From Lathyrus oleraceus (lineage: Eukaryota > Streptophyta > Magnoliopsida > Fabales > Fabaceae), in assembly GCF_024323335.1 (NCBI RefSeq), contig NC_066579.1, positions 244,525,068 through 244,589,067 on the forward strand: a stretch of DNA of 64,000 nt, read 5' to 3'. Position 1 is the stretch's first letter. Each line of letters begins with the position of its first letter. A program made the position numbers and the translations under genes. Below the pieces are notes generated by a model. The model worked only from the letters and a program-made list of their open reading frames with translations, was not told the origin of the DNA and ran no database searches. This document shows, piece after piece, positions 12,891 to 22,780 of this stretch.

Positions 12891-13449
12891 GGATAAAATC
12901 ACCATTATCATTTACTTCATTATCCGAGATTAGCTCATAATCTTGCAATTTCTCATGCATGCCTATTTGCCTTGTTGATCTTCTCACATTTCCTTCCACT
13001 TGGATTTCTCTGGCTGCAGTTTTTTACCCTTCAAACACTTGAGGAACAGTTCCAACATTGTGGTAACCGATAACAACTAGATTGTATTCGGTTACGACCT
13101 GCTACCAGTCCCTAATTTCATCAATAATCATGTCCGAATTAATTACAATTATTTTGTTAAATGCGTCATGGAGTTTTTAACAACCTATTGAGTTATACCC
13201 AACAAGTATAATTTAATATCCCTTGTCATTTAACTTCTTTCTAAGCTGATTCAGAAGATGTCTATACGTCATCGAACCAAACACCTTAAATGAATCATAG
13301 TTGGTTTAAATCCAGACCACGATTCTTTGGGTGTAATATTTTCAACTTCTTTGTTGGACACCTATTTAATAAATATGTGGTTATGGACACCATTTCTCCC
13401 CATAACACTTTTGGCAAGTGCACGCCTTTCAATTTGCTTCTTACCATGT

Positions 13450-13749
13450 TCATAATTGATTGATAATTTCTCTTAAGACTCTATTTTGTTGAGGCATATA
13501 TGGTGGTAATACCTCATTGATAATGCCTTCTTGATCACAAAATTTCCCAAAATCATTTAAGACATATTCACCTCCACCACTTGTTTTTAAAGTTTTGATT
13601 TTGTGATCACTTTGATTTTCAACCATGTATTTGAACTTCTTGAATACTTCAAGAACCTCATCTTTTATTCTGATCATGTAATTCGATAACTTTCTACTAT
13701 TATCATCAACTAAAGTGAAAAAATACACATAACCTCCAATTGAGTTCAC
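13450..13749 (-). pseudogene. copia integrase core fragment
   Basis: A 99-codon open stretch resembling the rve integrase core: YVYFFTLVDDNSRK matches the first catalytic Asp region (usually FVDDYSR), GGGEYVLNDF the second block, and PPYMPQQNRVLRE the block before the catalytic Glu (usually PQQNGVAER). The normal SDRGGEY is degraded to TSGGGEY. Further integrase remnants flank it in other frames (13750-14000), including a CxxCxxG-like region. It belongs to the minus-strand copia element. Confidence 0.75.
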
Positions 13750-14410
13750 TTACAGAGGCCCATAAACATCGGAATACACAACATTAAGATGACACTTGGT
13801 CATAATCTTGAATTTTTGCTAAAGTTGCCTCTATGTTGCTTGGCCTGCGCACACTCTTCACATACTTTAATTGGCATATTGATAAATGGAAGCCCCATAA
13901 CCATGTTGCTTTTCTACATATCGTTAAGATCTCTGAAGATCAATAGCCCAAGCCTATAGTTACAAATCCATTCCTCCCTACTATATCCAATTGCAAGACA
14001 TTCGTGTTCCATTACTTTCAATTCAACCTTGAAAGTTATATTTTGAGCTATATGGGCCTTTTGGATAAAACTTCCATTTTAATTTATAACTTTCAACACT
14101 TTATTTTTCATGTGAATCTTGTAATTTCTTTCAAGCAATTAACAAATGTTCAAAATATTACACTTGATTCCAGGAATATGCATAACATATTTAATCAAAT
14201 AATGCTCACCATTATTTCGCTTGATTGATACATCACCAATCCCCTCTGCCACTAGTGTGTTGTCATCTGTGAATTTCACTTTACTCTATGATTGGTTCTT
14301 ATAAACTAATCCTTCCTTCCCATCATGTGCATTGAACATCTGGAGTCAATATACCATTTATCACTACATTATGCATTTTCTCTTGCAATCACCATCACAT
14401 TTTCAATTGG

Positions 14411-14426
14411 TGGTAACCGGTTACCA
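14411..14426. repeat. 16-bp perfect palindrome
   Basis: TGGTAACCGGTTACCA reads the same on both strands. A related near-palindrome GTAACCGATTAC follows at 14433, and similar ATTGATTACG-like words recur in the LTR of the same element (15775-15930). Confidence 0.8.
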
Positions 14427-14639
14427 TGGGCTTGTAACCGATTACAACTATTTTCTGCCACGGCTAACAATCAGTTACTAGCAGAGTGTATTCTACCAGT
14501 ACATCCTATGTTGTTTTCTGCTTTAGTGATCATAATTAACAGTGTGCTATCATCATCCTTTTGCCTTGAAAACTTTGCTTCAACTTCATGTAAATCATTC
14601 TTGTTGACATTACATTCACAAGAAAAAATGTCCAAGTTT

Positions 14640-14867
14640 TTAACAGTTGTAGCATTGGACATTGCTCTTATCATCTTTCTTTCTTCCTCCTCTTCCTCTA
14701 TTATTGCCATATTTGTAGTTGCTTGATCTGCCACCTTTGTTGTAGTTGCTTTCACCGTTTTGGGATATTAAATTGTTGGAATTGTGGGAGTCCCTTCCAC
14801 TATTGTTTTGATAGTTTCCTCTACCTATATTAATGGACCACTTTCTCTTCCCTTCTTGTATTTTCAA
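14640..14867 (-). pseudogene. copia gag nucleocapsid fragment with zinc-knuckle start
   Basis: Short open frame rich in Asn, Gly and Arg (GRGNYQNNSGRDSHNSNN...RGRGGRKKDDKSN) ending in VQCYNC, the first cysteines of a CCHC zinc knuckle; the knuckle then runs out of frame. This composition is typical of the copia gag C terminus and sits in the expected order between capsid and integrase. Confidence 0.65.
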
Positions 14868-15220
14868 ACGAAACGGATTTGCAAAGCAATCTCATCCTTT
14901 GCCTTATCAACATTCCTCTCCTCCATTCTCTGCTCATGAGCCTCAAGAGAACTTTGCAATTCTTATTTTCTCATGGTTGAAAGATCCTTGGACTCATCAA
15001 TTGCAACTACTACATTATCGAATCTTGAAGTTAAAGATCTCAAGATTTTTCCAACCACATACTGCTCAGTGATTGTCTCTCCACATGTCTTCACTTTGAT
15101 TCATCAATCTAGTGATTCTTGTAATGGTTTCATTCTCTTCCATCCTAATCAATTCCAACTTCTTCTTATGTGTTTGTAACCTTACCACCTTTACTTTATC
15201 AGCTCCTGCAAAACTTTTCT

Positions 15221-15466
15221 CTAGAATTTCCCAAGCTTCCTTTGAGGGTATGCAATCGCGATCTTCTCAAAGTTATCCGTATCAACACATTGATGAATCA
15301 GATACAAAATTTTGAAATCTTCTGTCTTCTCTTCCTTATGCACAGTCCTTTGTGTAGCTATTACGCCTTCTGCAAGTGGATTAACACCATTCCTAATCAC
15401 TTCAAGAACATCTTGATAATCAAAGAACACATTCATCTCTTTGCACCACTTATCATAATTCTTCAC
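15221..15466 (-). pseudogene. copia gag capsid fragment (UBN2-like)
   Basis: NYDKWCKEMNVFFDYQDVLEVIRNG followed by a charged stretch and ILYLIHQCVDTDNFEKIA fits the N-terminal part of the UBN2/copia gag domain (usual form NYxxWxxxMxxxL...DVWEVVExG...LIxQxVDxxxFEKI). It is a short fragment close to the primer-binding site, as expected for gag. Confidence 0.75.
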
Positions 15467-15550
15467 ATCGAGAATTGAGAGATTTGCAAGGATTCATTCA
15501 TTAGAGATGGAAAGAATTTCCGCACACTAAGTGTTTAATGAAAGAACCAT

Positions 15551-15563
15551 ACTCTTGATGCCA
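15551..15563 (-). other. Primer-binding site of minus-strand copia element
   Basis: Minus strand TGGCATCAAGAGT, a degenerate version of the copia initiator tRNA-Met primer site (TGGTATCAGAGC), between the putative LTR and gag. Confidence 0.5.
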
Positions 15564-15565
15564 AA

Positions 15566-15980
15566 GGGTAGAGAAAAATAATCACAAGATAACAATAATA
15601 AACAAGTGTGGAGATAACAATGATATACAAGCGTGGAGAGATTGAGAGAGAATAAGGTAAAATACAATCTTATTTCATTAATAATAAATACGAGGTATTT
15701 ATACAACATTACACAACAAAGCAACTAATCAATTAAACAAAAATAAAATTTTCGAGTTTGTGATTACGGATTTTCTACAATCGATTATGCAAAACCTATT
15801 ATATCAAGTGATAATTGATTACGCAAAACTTACTGTCACATGTGATAACTAATTACGAATTTATGATGATCAATCACGAAAAATTTCTAAAACGTATGAT
15901 AATCGATAAAAAGATATGAAGTAATCAGTTAAACCTTCCTTAAATTACAAAATTTCTAAACAATGATCACAATGTTAACA
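15566..15980 (-). repeat. 5' LTR of minus-strand copia element
   Basis: On the minus strand it starts TGTTAACATTGTG and contains TATAAATACC around 15695-15705. Its upstream half carries repeated TGATTACG and TAATCGATTA-like words. The exact 3' end is uncertain because no clear CA terminus is visible beside the primer site. Confidence 0.5.
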
Positions 15981-16956
15981 TCACTTTAGTATAAAATACC
16001 ATCTCATCTCAACTTGGTTTTTTAATATGCAAGATGAATTTAATTAGATATCATATTTATATCATTATTAATATTTTATAGGAGTTCATATTGTTATTTT
16101 ATTAATATATTTGTCTGAACAGATTTTGGATGCAGATGTATTTGTTTATTCAGACCTCATGCAAATCATGACACAATTTTCTTGTATATGACGTGTCATA
16201 CAACAAAATTAGGCATAAATAAGAATCCACATGACCCGTACAAAAATCCACGTTACGCTGTAAATTTTTCTGTAGATGTCACCGCCGCCCACCATCCGCA
16301 TTGAGTGACGATAGGTTAAGTTTATTGTTTGGTGTCTTTGATATTTTGATGTCTTTGAAAATTGATTTTTTTAAGAGTTTTGGTGGGGAATGTTTTAAAT
16401 AGTTTTGTATTTCGTATTTTTAAAAAGTTTAAAACAATAATATATAGTCTTAAAATAATTGTAGCATTTAAAAATATTATTTATTCCAAAATATTTATTA
16501 TTTTAATTTATTAATGTAATTTTAATTTTAATTTTTTAATTATATCCTCTAATATTTTTAATTTATTATTTTCTAATTCTACATTAATGCTAATTAAAAT
16601 ATATCAATAATTAATTTTAAAAAAACACTTTTCTCTTTTTATTTATTACATAAAATTATAATATAATAATTATTTTGGACAAAGAGAATATATTATTATA
16701 TATATTCATATTATTTTAAAAAAAAAATAAAAATATCAAATACAATGTGTAACTAATCTATAGAAATCAATTCCCAAATAAATTTTGATGTATTTAAAAT
16801 AAAAGTAAAACTTTTAATATAATTTTGAATGTAGTTAATTATTAAAATGTTTAATCTATCAAATAATATAACTCACTTTAATTTTTATTTTATTTTATTT
16901 AAAAATAAATTTAAAATATTAACACAATTTATATTAAAAATATCTTTATTAAGTTA
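15981..16956. other. AT-rich spacer
   Basis: Very AT-rich sequence with many homopolymer A and T runs, no reading frame of note, and no recognisable element. Confidence 0.6.
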
Positions 16957-17251
16957 GATTTTTTTTTTAAAATAACCATGTTTTTAAAAAAAAAACGAAA
17001 ATAACCAAATTTTCAAAAAAATATCCAAAATAATCATGTTTTGGGAGAGGATGCGTCGGGGGTGTTGGCGCACTCCTTAAAATTTTAGAGGAGACGCCAG
17101 TTGTATTGGCGCCAATGCATTGGGCTCCTAAAGGAGGAGCCAATGCATGTGGCGCCTGCTTGGGCCTCCTAAAGGAGGCGCCAAGGGCAATGGCGCCTTA
17201 GTGTCCCTCCTAAAGGAGGCGCCAATAGACATGGCGCCTGTGTGTGTGTGT
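16957..17251 (+). repeat. MULE left terminal inverted repeat
   Basis: Outer part is T- and A-rich with ATAACCATG-type repeats, inner part GC-rich. Reverse-complement match to 24732-25026 runs from the poly-T edge through GGGAGAGG, GTTGGCGCAC, TTAAAATTTTAGAGGAG and the GGCGCC blocks to the TGTG run. Contains three 41-bp subrepeats. Confidence 0.85.
17122..17244. repeat. 41-bp subterminal tandem repeat, three copies
   Basis: The core TCCTAAAGGAGG recurs at about 17127, 17168 and 17209 (spacing 41 and 41). Each core is an inverted repeat (CCTCCT-AA-AGGAGG) followed by GCC and a GGCGCC palindrome. The same units occur inverted at 24755-24865 in the right terminal repeat. Confidence 0.85.
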
Positions 17252-17350
17252 GTATGCAAGGTGCCACTTTTTGTGGCGCCTGTGTGTGTGTCATGTGGCT
17301 GCCACTTCAACTGGCGCCTACGTGGTTTTGTCCAATTCATCTTTCGCCTC

Positions 17351-17358
17351 TATAAATA
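17351..17358 (+). promoter_or_regulatory. TATA box of small MULE gene
   Basis: TATAAATA 93 bases upstream of the ATG at 17444, just inside the left terminal repeat. The spacing suits a plant promoter with a ~60-base leader. Confidence 0.55.
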
Positions 17359-17443
17359 CCATCACCTTGCATACAATTGTTTTCACTCAAATTCATCTCC
17401 TAGTCTAGTCCAACCAGTAATTTTAATTTTCTTTGTTTTAACA

Positions 17444-17737
17444 ATGTCTCCATACATTCAGAAACGAAATGCTGATGTAATATTTTCTGCCGTTGCGGCT
17501 CCGATACAGGTTCGACTTTGGAACACATATACGTTTGAACGTCTTAATCGGACATTGTATAGTTGGTTAGAGGGAGAAATTGGATAGGGTGAACGAATTA
17601 GAAGAATACAATGGCTTGTGTCCACGTTCAACCAAAACGGAGAAGTGCGTGAATGAGTAGATATTAAGACCGACCAAGACGCTTGTAGGATGATGCAGTA
17701 CATGTTCAAAATTGTTTTGATGGTTGTAATCGCATAG
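17444..17737 (+). pseudogene. Small uncharacterised MULE-encoded reading frame (~97 aa), two internal stops
   Basis: Starts at an ATG in AACAATGTC, downstream of a TATA box, and continues in one frame for 98 codons to TAG. Two in-frame stops interrupt it: TAG at 17585 and TGA at 17654. The parts read MSPYIQKRNADVIFSAV, then TFERLNRTLYSWLEGEIG, then GERIRRIQWLVSTF and VDIKTDQDACRMMQYMFKI. This is normal protein composition with charged helices and no low complexity. I recognise no known domain. It lies convergent to the transposase and next to the left terminal repeat, where accessory genes of Mutator-type elements (such as mudrB of maize MuDR) sit, but no similarity to mudrB is claimed. Frame continuity across two stops suggests a formerly translated gene. 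Confidence 0.55.
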
Positions 17738-17829
17738 TTTATGTATTCTAGTTGTTTTAATTGTTTGTGTTATTTTTTATGAACAACTGTCTTTTCGTCA
17801 CAGACGTCTACTATGAAGTAAAATTAATT

Positions 17830-17897
17830 TTCCATATATTGCAACAGAGGTACTTTGAAATAAATTGAAGTTTCCATATATAGCAACAGAGGTACAT
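17830..17897. repeat. Short tandem duplication downstream of transposase
   Basis: TTTCCATATATTGCAACAGA and TTTCCATATATAGCAACAGA occur about 41 bases apart, both followed by GGTAC. Minor local duplication. Confidence 0.6.
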
Positions 17898-17903
17898 CTG
17901 AAT

Positions 17904-20114
17904 TTATCTGGTTGTGCTCGTTCCAACACTAGGACAGTTATTACGATTGTGACTTGGTTGACGACATGAACTACATAGTCTAACCATTTTGTTCGCCGTA
18001 TCCATTTCGGTTCGAATCCGGGTGTTGTTAGGGCGACCCTTTTTCTTCCTTCGCATAACTTCGTTGTGCCAGACGATGTCCCATTGATATTCTGGCCAAT
18101 AATCCTCTTTTGCCACTACTGAAAAACTAATTTTATAAACATTTGAAAGGCTGGCGACTTTGTAAACTTCAGATAGCAAGTAGGATGGATCCCTTCGAAC
18201 CTTTGAGCACGCCGCTATGACATGGGAGCAGGGGGTACAAAAGGCTTGGAACCTTCCGCAGTCGCACCAACCTCTATCTAATTCGACTTTGTACTATCCC
18301 ATTGGCATGCCCTCATTGTGATCCATGGACTCGGCAACACTAAACCAACCTTTTGTTCGGTCAAATACCGTAACCACATGTGTGTTTGCTTTGGCAGCTT
18401 CATGTCTGATGAATTTCATTGAAGCATCACTGAACAACTGTCCAGATTGCAACACGGAACTCCATTTTGAGCGTCTGGTTTCAAACAATGCCCCTAGCCT
18501 GAAATATGTAGCTTGCACCAAAGCGGTTATTGGTAGGTTACGAATTCCTTTGAAGACAGAGTTCATTGATTCCACAAGATTTGTTGTCATGTGGCCCCAA
18601 CGTTGTCCGCCGTCGTATGCCCTAGTCCACTTCTCCAACGGAATACTATCGATCCACCGAACCGCATCTTCGTTCGACAATCTTATTTCCTCGCGGTAGT
18701 GTTTGAAAGAAGGTTTTGTCAATGCGTAACCTGCATTGACAACCTTCTTACGCAACGTCTTATCTTTGATTTCTCGCATGAAATTCTGAGCAATATGTCT
18801 AATACAAAACACATGCGTCGAATGAGGATTTTGCCAATCATTGTCAATGTTATTATATGCACTGATGATTGAGGGGTGTCTATCAGAGATCAAACACAAG
18901 TTAGGCTGAGGTGCAACGTGCAATCGGAGATTTCTTAGGAAAAAACTCCATCCCTCAGCAGTCTCCCCTTCAACTAAGGCAAAGGCGATCGGAAAAATAT
19001 TGTTGTTCCCATCTTGTGCCACTGCCATCAGTAACGTTCCTTTGTATTTTCCATACAACCATGTACCATCAATTTGTATAATTGGTTTACAGAAAGAAAA
19101 ACCTATGATACACGGTTGATACGCCCAAAATAGACGGTGAAATATTCTATTTCCAACAGCACACGTACCATCTGGTGTATATGCTGGCAATGTTTCCATC
19201 TTGAAAATTGTACCGGGAGCCTAGTGTTTTAGAGCGAACATGTATTTTGGAAGTTGTTTGTAAGATTCCTCCCAATTGCCAAACACTTTTTCAACAGCTT
19301 TTGTTCTAGCTATCCATGCCTTCCTATATGATGGTGTGTAGTTGTACTCTGCCCTAATATGCGAGATTATTGTACTCACCTTTAAAGACGCATTATCGCC
19401 AATGACAGACAATATTTCATTGCATATTAGTTGAGAGCTTAATTTACGATGATCCTGCATTGGGTTTGTCAGCATGCATGTGTGATCTGGACCCATTGAT
19501 CTAATCTCCCAAGACTCCTTCCTCTTCCTGTACGAAGCTGACAACTTAAAAAGGCAGTGCTCATTCGGACAATAAACTTTATACCTCAATGCGTCAGTTC
19601 TGTCAACTCTGAAATCTGCTGATAGTTCCATGTGGAATTTTTTGATGGCTTTTACACATTCCTCTTTTGTGCGAAATGTGTCTCCTTGTTTCAGAGATCC
19701 TTGCATTTGCACGTAAGGATTGTACCATACATCTCCCGAAGGTTCATCTGAACCCAAATTTAACCTTGTCATGTGTTGGGGTGGGTAATATACATGACCG
19801 GCTGGTATTGGCTCCTCTTCCTCTTCAGCGTTCACCATCGAATCAACGATGATCTCAGGTTCCTCTTCTTCATCGTCTGGAACATTCACCTCAGCTTGTT
19901 CGTCATCAGTCTCACAGAACACTTGTGACTGATCAATGTACTGGGACTCCTGTTGTTGATATGGTAATATATACAACTCTATATCGTTGTAACCGGATTG
20001 TTCGTGACTGCCAAACATATGTTGAACATCATCATCATCTCGGATCTTCTTCTGATAAAAATTTACTTGGTTTTCTGCAAAACAAACTGGATTTTTATAG
20101 ATGATTCCTTGCAT
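17904..20114 (-). pseudogene. MuDR-type MULE transposase with two in-frame TAG codons
   Basis: One frame of 737 codons interrupted only by TAG at 19221-19223 and 18294-18296. Order on the minus strand: an acidic N-terminal region (about residues 20-110), a MuDR DNA-binding domain (about 130-240, with RTKEECVKAIKKFH, CPNEHCLFKL and DHTC), and the MULE transposase core. The core has IIQIDGTWLYGKYKGTLL with the first catalytic Asp, CLISDRHPSI with the second, and HVFCIRHIAQNF with the conserved CxxH. Then NLVESMNSVFK, a SWIM zinc finger (WCDCGRFQAFCTPCSH) and a C-terminal CCHC knuckle (CSSCRQPSHNRNNC). All domains of a full plant MULE transposase are present. The enzyme would cut and paste the element by binding its terminal repeats. 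Both stops are TAG, as expected from C-to-T change at CAG. Divergent from the mobile-domain gene. Confidence 0.88.
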
Positions 20115-20356
20115 GTGATTTCTTCACATGCGCCTAGTAGATTCCTCACATGACCTTCCATGCTGAATTTTGTCATTCATTTGTCTCCTCTTGCCTTTGC
20201 ATGCAACCAATCACACTCTTTTTGGTTTCTAAACCTACTCACTCATTCATCTATAAATAGTCTCTCATATCAACAATATCAAATCATCTTCTTCACACTC
20301 TTTTCTTCTACCACATTTCTTTCATCTAACAAACTCAAGCTTTGCAAAATCGAATC
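20115..20356. promoter_or_regulatory. Shared divergent promoter of MULE transposase and mobile-domain gene
   Basis: Only 242 bases separate the two divergent start codons. A strong plus-strand TATA box, TATAAATAG, lies at 20252, about 105 bases before the plus-strand ATG. No equally good TATA is seen for the minus-strand transposase. Confidence 0.5.
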
Positions 20357-20904
20357 ATGTCTTTGTTAAATATGGGCGATGAACACAGAGGCACAATCGA
20401 GAATATCTCGGCATTTGTATGTTATCTCTCTCTTTTAGTTACTATTTCTGGATTACTTCTAATACATATCTTCTTTGTGTTATACCTTTGAAATCTCTCT
20501 CTTTTTAGTTTCTATTTCTGGATTACATCTAATACATATTTCTTGAGTATGTATTTCTTCTTCTAATTGTATTTTCGTTTTTTTTTGTTATTAGGATCCG
20601 AAGCGGTTTAGATGCCGTGTACATGAATATGTACCCCACGATCCTTTAATAGAACCATATATTAGAGGATGTGGATTTGGAAATCTACTAAACATTGTTT
20701 CGAACTCGGTGGACTACAAGTTCATTCTGGCTTTGTTGGAGAGGTGGAGACCCGAGACCCACACATTTCACCTTCCGATTGGTGAGTGTACCGTCACACT
20801 TGAGGACGTGTACATGTTGTTGGGTCTTCGTATAGATGGAAAGGAAGTGAATGGGCAAGTTAACCAAGACAACAATATATGCAATGAATTACTGGGTGCC
20901 CCTT

Positions 20905-22780
20905 TGTAACACCCCTTTTCCTACCCCAAATTATTTAGCATATAATCAGAGTGAATAAGCACGCATATAAAGAAAAGGGCGTCACATCGACGTTTTCAAA
21001 ACTTAAAACTTTCTAAAACCAACAATACACCTGGTCAATCAAAGTAACACATTTCAATCATCATGAATATTCAAACATATGCGTTCGCAGCGGAAAATAA
21101 AGAATACTCATGTAATTCATAATATGATCCATGTCCCATACCATGATCATCTCTCAATAATCACTTCAATTAAAATAACACAATTAATGACATAAAGCAT
21201 ATAAAAATAAGATACGAGTTCAATACCACTAATCTACCCAGTGTTACATGACCAGAGCATTGACTCATTACCAAATTTCAAACTAAATACGGAAACTCTC
21301 CAGCTAATCTTGAACGAGCTACCGTCCATCTACTCCAGCAATACTACTCTGTAGTATCTGCACGATACCCATGTAAAGGTAACATTCAAACAGAAAGGGT
21401 GAGATTTCCAAATCATTACGAAATAGCATAATAAGGCACAATGAATTAAAACACAATTTAAGAATTCATCACACTTGGTATAATTATATCAATGATATTA
21501 ACAGACAATCATTCCACATAATTCAAATGTACATCACACTCACATCAATACACACATTCAATGATCACATAACTATAGACGACTCAATGCAAGACAATGT
21601 GACTCTATGCATGTGGTACCGCAATGTGAACTCAAAGTTTCACCGCTTTCCGATTCAATATCTAGAATCCAAGCCACGCTTCAGATCCGGACAAGATCAA
21701 AGCCTACGTCTGTTTCCAATGAAGGATCACCGCTTAATACTATGCCTAATCCCAATCAAGGATTAACGTCTGCTACGTCTGTTTCCAATTAAGAATCACC
21801 GCTTAATACTACGCCTGATTCCAATCAAGAATCAACGTCTGCTACGTCTGTTTCCAATAAAGGATCACCGCTTGACCATGCTATGAATGAATGCACACAT
21901 ACCAACACATATGCAATTAAGACCTTCTATACCATCTTAACATCCCACATATCACCATAACTCATAATTGGTACACATACACATTCATCATCATAAACCT
22001 TTCACAATTCAATAATGGCATACATACACATTCATACAATATTTTATTCTCATCATGATAAAATTCATGGCATTTATAAATCACATAATATTTTATAACC
22101 TGGAACAATAATAATAATCCTTTACGTTATCTTTAGTCATGTTATTTCACAATCAAACATATCAACCATGTTTAACACCCATCAAAATAAAATTCATAGA
22201 CTTTGTAAGATGCATAATACACTATAATATGATATCATAATAATTGCCTTTTTCATTATCTTACCAATGCATCCGTCCGCATTCAAAACGAAGCTATAAT
22301 GCTTAATTAAGTCATTAATCTATCTTAATCAGGATTTAGATTAATATTTATTCATTGCATAAGTATTCAACAACAACCCCGCCCATTGACCAAGTGTTTC
22401 CTCTCCTTTTTCTCTATTGCTCCTAGTGCCCAAGTGAATTCTAATTCTCACTTCCTTCACTCTTACTATTTATAATAGTATTCTAGTTGGGCTTAAATCA
22501 TTTAATTTAATCACTAGGCCCAATAATACCTAATATCTAGATATCTCTATTTAAATTTAAATTCAAATAATTAACCACTCACTAGTCATACCAATTTAAT
22601 TAATATAATTATTTAACTATCTCTCATAACAACTAAATAATTACTTACCACACTACTTAAATTAATATAATCAATTATTATACTACCTCACAACCACTTA
22701 ATTACTTAACACTCCAAATAATTAAATATAATATAATAAAAATAATATAATAATTAGTTCCTAAAAATTGGGCTGTTACA
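20905..22780 (+). mobile_element. Solo LTR inserted in the mobile-domain gene
   Basis: 1876 bp beginning TGTAACACCCC and ending GGGCTGTTACA, flanked by a perfect 5-bp duplication CCCTT (20900-20904 and 22781-22785). Removing the insert and one duplication copy restores the reading frame of the interrupted exon. No primer site, gag or pol is present, so the element was reduced to one LTR by recombination. The ends suggest a Ty3/gypsy family; lineage not determined. Confidence 0.88.
21703..21880. repeat. 69-bp tandem repeat inside the solo LTR, about 2.5 copies
   Basis: CTACGTCTGTTTCCAAT recurs with its GTTTCCAAT at 21712, 21781 and 21850, exactly 69 bases apart. Copies differ at several bases (for example AAGGATCACCGCTTAATACTATG against AAGAATCACCGCTTAATACTACG in shorter blocks). 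Confidence 0.85.

Larger units (their letters stand above)
12468..15980 (-). mobile_element. Degenerate Ty1-copia element, minus strand, 3' part missing
   Basis: Read on the minus strand: an LTR (15980 to about 15566) with TATA-like TATAAATACC, a primer-binding site TGGCATCAAGAGT, gag fragments, a zinc knuckle, integrase and reverse transcriptase fragments. The reverse transcriptase stops abruptly where the neighbouring gypsy-type LTR begins, so the rest of pol and the 3' LTR lie beyond that insertion. Many stops and frameshifts show that it is an old copy. Confidence 0.8.

Noticed and set aside
17122..17244. Regularly spaced palindromic repeats resembling a CRISPR array
   Set aside because: They lie in the terminal inverted repeats of a MULE in plant DNA, the intervals are themselves repeated, and there are no cas genes.
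17238..17300. GT-rich run as a functional Z-DNA or microsatellite element
   Set aside because: A short (TG)n run at the inner edge of the terminal repeat; ordinary microsatellite without supporting context.
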